Of a DNA stretch of 64,000 bases, positions 63,609 to 64,000 are shown one piece after another (positions within the stretch are counted from its first letter, which is position 1; every line of letters begins with the position of its first letter). This DNA comes from Verrucomicrobiota bacterium. Lineage in GTDB: Bacteria > Verrucomicrobiota > Verrucomicrobiia > Verrucomicrobiales > DEV007. The stretch is from NCBI GenBank assembly GCA_018970725.1, contig JAGWVU010000012.1, forward strand, positions 1-64,000. The letters are read 5' to 3'. The notes beneath the pieces are model-generated. The model was not told the origin of the DNA and did no database searches. It saw only the letters and a list, made by a program, of their open reading frames with translations. The position numbers were made by a program, and so were the translations under genes.

Positions 63609-64000
63609 ATGACTCCCCCGAAACCCGTCTATTCCCTGGCCGATCTCGCCGCGCTGCCCGCGGATCCTCTGGTGCCCCCGGCCGCTCTGGCGGTCATCGG
63701 CCATCCGGTGGCTCATTCCCGCTCCCCCGGGATGCACAATGCCGCCCTCCGCGCCGCCGGAATCTCCATGCAATACATCCGGGTCGATCTGACCGAGGAC
63801 CAGCTGGCCCAAGGCCTGCAAACCTTGGCCGGGCTCGGCTTTCTCGGAGCGAACGTCACCATTCCCCACAAGGGGGCGGTGATCCCGCTGCTCGATCAAG
63901 TCGATCCACTGGCCGCCCGGATCGGGTCCGTGAACACCATTGTTTTCGATCGCGATCAGGGCGCCAAACTTGGTTTCAACAGTGACGCCCCCGGCTTCCG
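63609..64000 (+). CDS. aroE: shikimate dehydrogenase, 3' truncated by window
   Basis: The first 130 residues of shikimate 5-dehydrogenase, which reduces 3-dehydroshikimate with NADPH. The N-terminal substrate domain is clear: LAVIGHPVAHSRSPGMHNAA, core GHPVAHSRSPGMHNAA (shikimate-binding Ser residues), GANVTIPHKG with the catalytic Lys, and SVNTIVF. Reading continues to the window edge in GFNSDAPGF. It begins 10 bases after gltX in the same direction and so is probably co-transcribed. Confidence 0.95.
   Translation, partial: MTPPKPVYSLADLAALPADPLVPPAALAVIGHPVAHSRSPGMHNAALRAAGISMQYIRVDLTEDQLAQGLQTLAGLGFLGANVTIPHKGAVIPLLDQVDPLAARIGSVNTIVFDRDQGAKLGFNSDAPGF

Overview
The window is about 64 kb of GC-rich, gene-dense bacterial DNA that most resembles a free-living member of the phylum Verrucomicrobiota. 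This rests on several paired DUF1501 and cytochrome/DUF1549/DUF1553 genes, a DUF1552/DUF1592 pair, DUF1080 and DUF3500 secreted proteins, a Minf_1886-family protein, a lipase-maturation-factor homologue and many Tat signals (RR-x-F). These families are shared with Planctomycetota, so the phylum is an inference. I see no rRNA, tRNA, CRISPR array, transposase or phage gene. Shine-Dalgarno motifs are scarce, and several genes have a promoter-like -35/-10 pair ending only 6-8 nt before the start codon.

Layout. 1-3.5 kb: tail of a LamG-containing DUF1553-type protein, its DUF1501 partner and a SulP transporter. 3.5-8 kb: a SYLF-domain protein in one overlapping operon with a NarL-type regulator and histidine kinase, then a repeat-containing lipoprotein and a small secreted protein. 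8-16 kb: MetX, a TIR-transmembrane-TPR protein, Mpl, a lipase-maturation-factor-like membrane protein and RarA. 16-23.7 kb: a four-gene minus-strand operon (PQQ-like propeller, lactonase-fold propeller, PSCyt1/DUF1549/DUF1553, DUF1501). 23.8-30 kb: a cysteine hydrolase-SGNH fusion, a LOG protein, riboflavin synthase, an NRDE protein and CstA. 30-37.7 kb: an amino-sugar operon (nagB, a shortened nagA, an HD protein), a Gfo/Idh/MocA protein, DUF1080, DUF3500, rhodanese plus L,D-transpeptidase, FmdB and a membrane protein. 37.7-42.3 kb: a peptidase-like secreted protein, the Minf_1886 protein and a fused M16 peptidase. 42.4-46.6 kb: a DUF1552/DUF1592 block that looks transplanted, with a truncated cytochrome-c tail at one edge and an in-frame palindromic repeat. 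46.8-52.7 kb: a second PSCyt1/DUF1553 protein, a phosphodiesterase-fold protein lacking catalytic residues and a PPC-domain membrane protein. 52.9-59.2 kb: Lrp regulator, aminotransferase, beta-helix protein, then a dehydrogenase-like propeller beside an azurin-PA14 protein. 59.2-64 kb: housekeeping genes lepB, lepA, gltX and aroE (cut by the window edge).

The theme is secreted, probably redox-linked carbohydrate processing: c-type haem modules, Tat-exported DUF1501/DUF1552 proteins, propeller dehydrogenase-like proteins and a blue-copper carrier, with nagA/nagB feeding amino sugars into central metabolism. The best candidates for something undescribed are the transplanted DUF1592 block with its in-frame palindrome, the cysteine hydrolase-SGNH fusion, the degenerate phosphodiesterase next to the PPC protein, the propeller/azurin-PA14 pair and the stand-alone TIR-TM-TPR protein.
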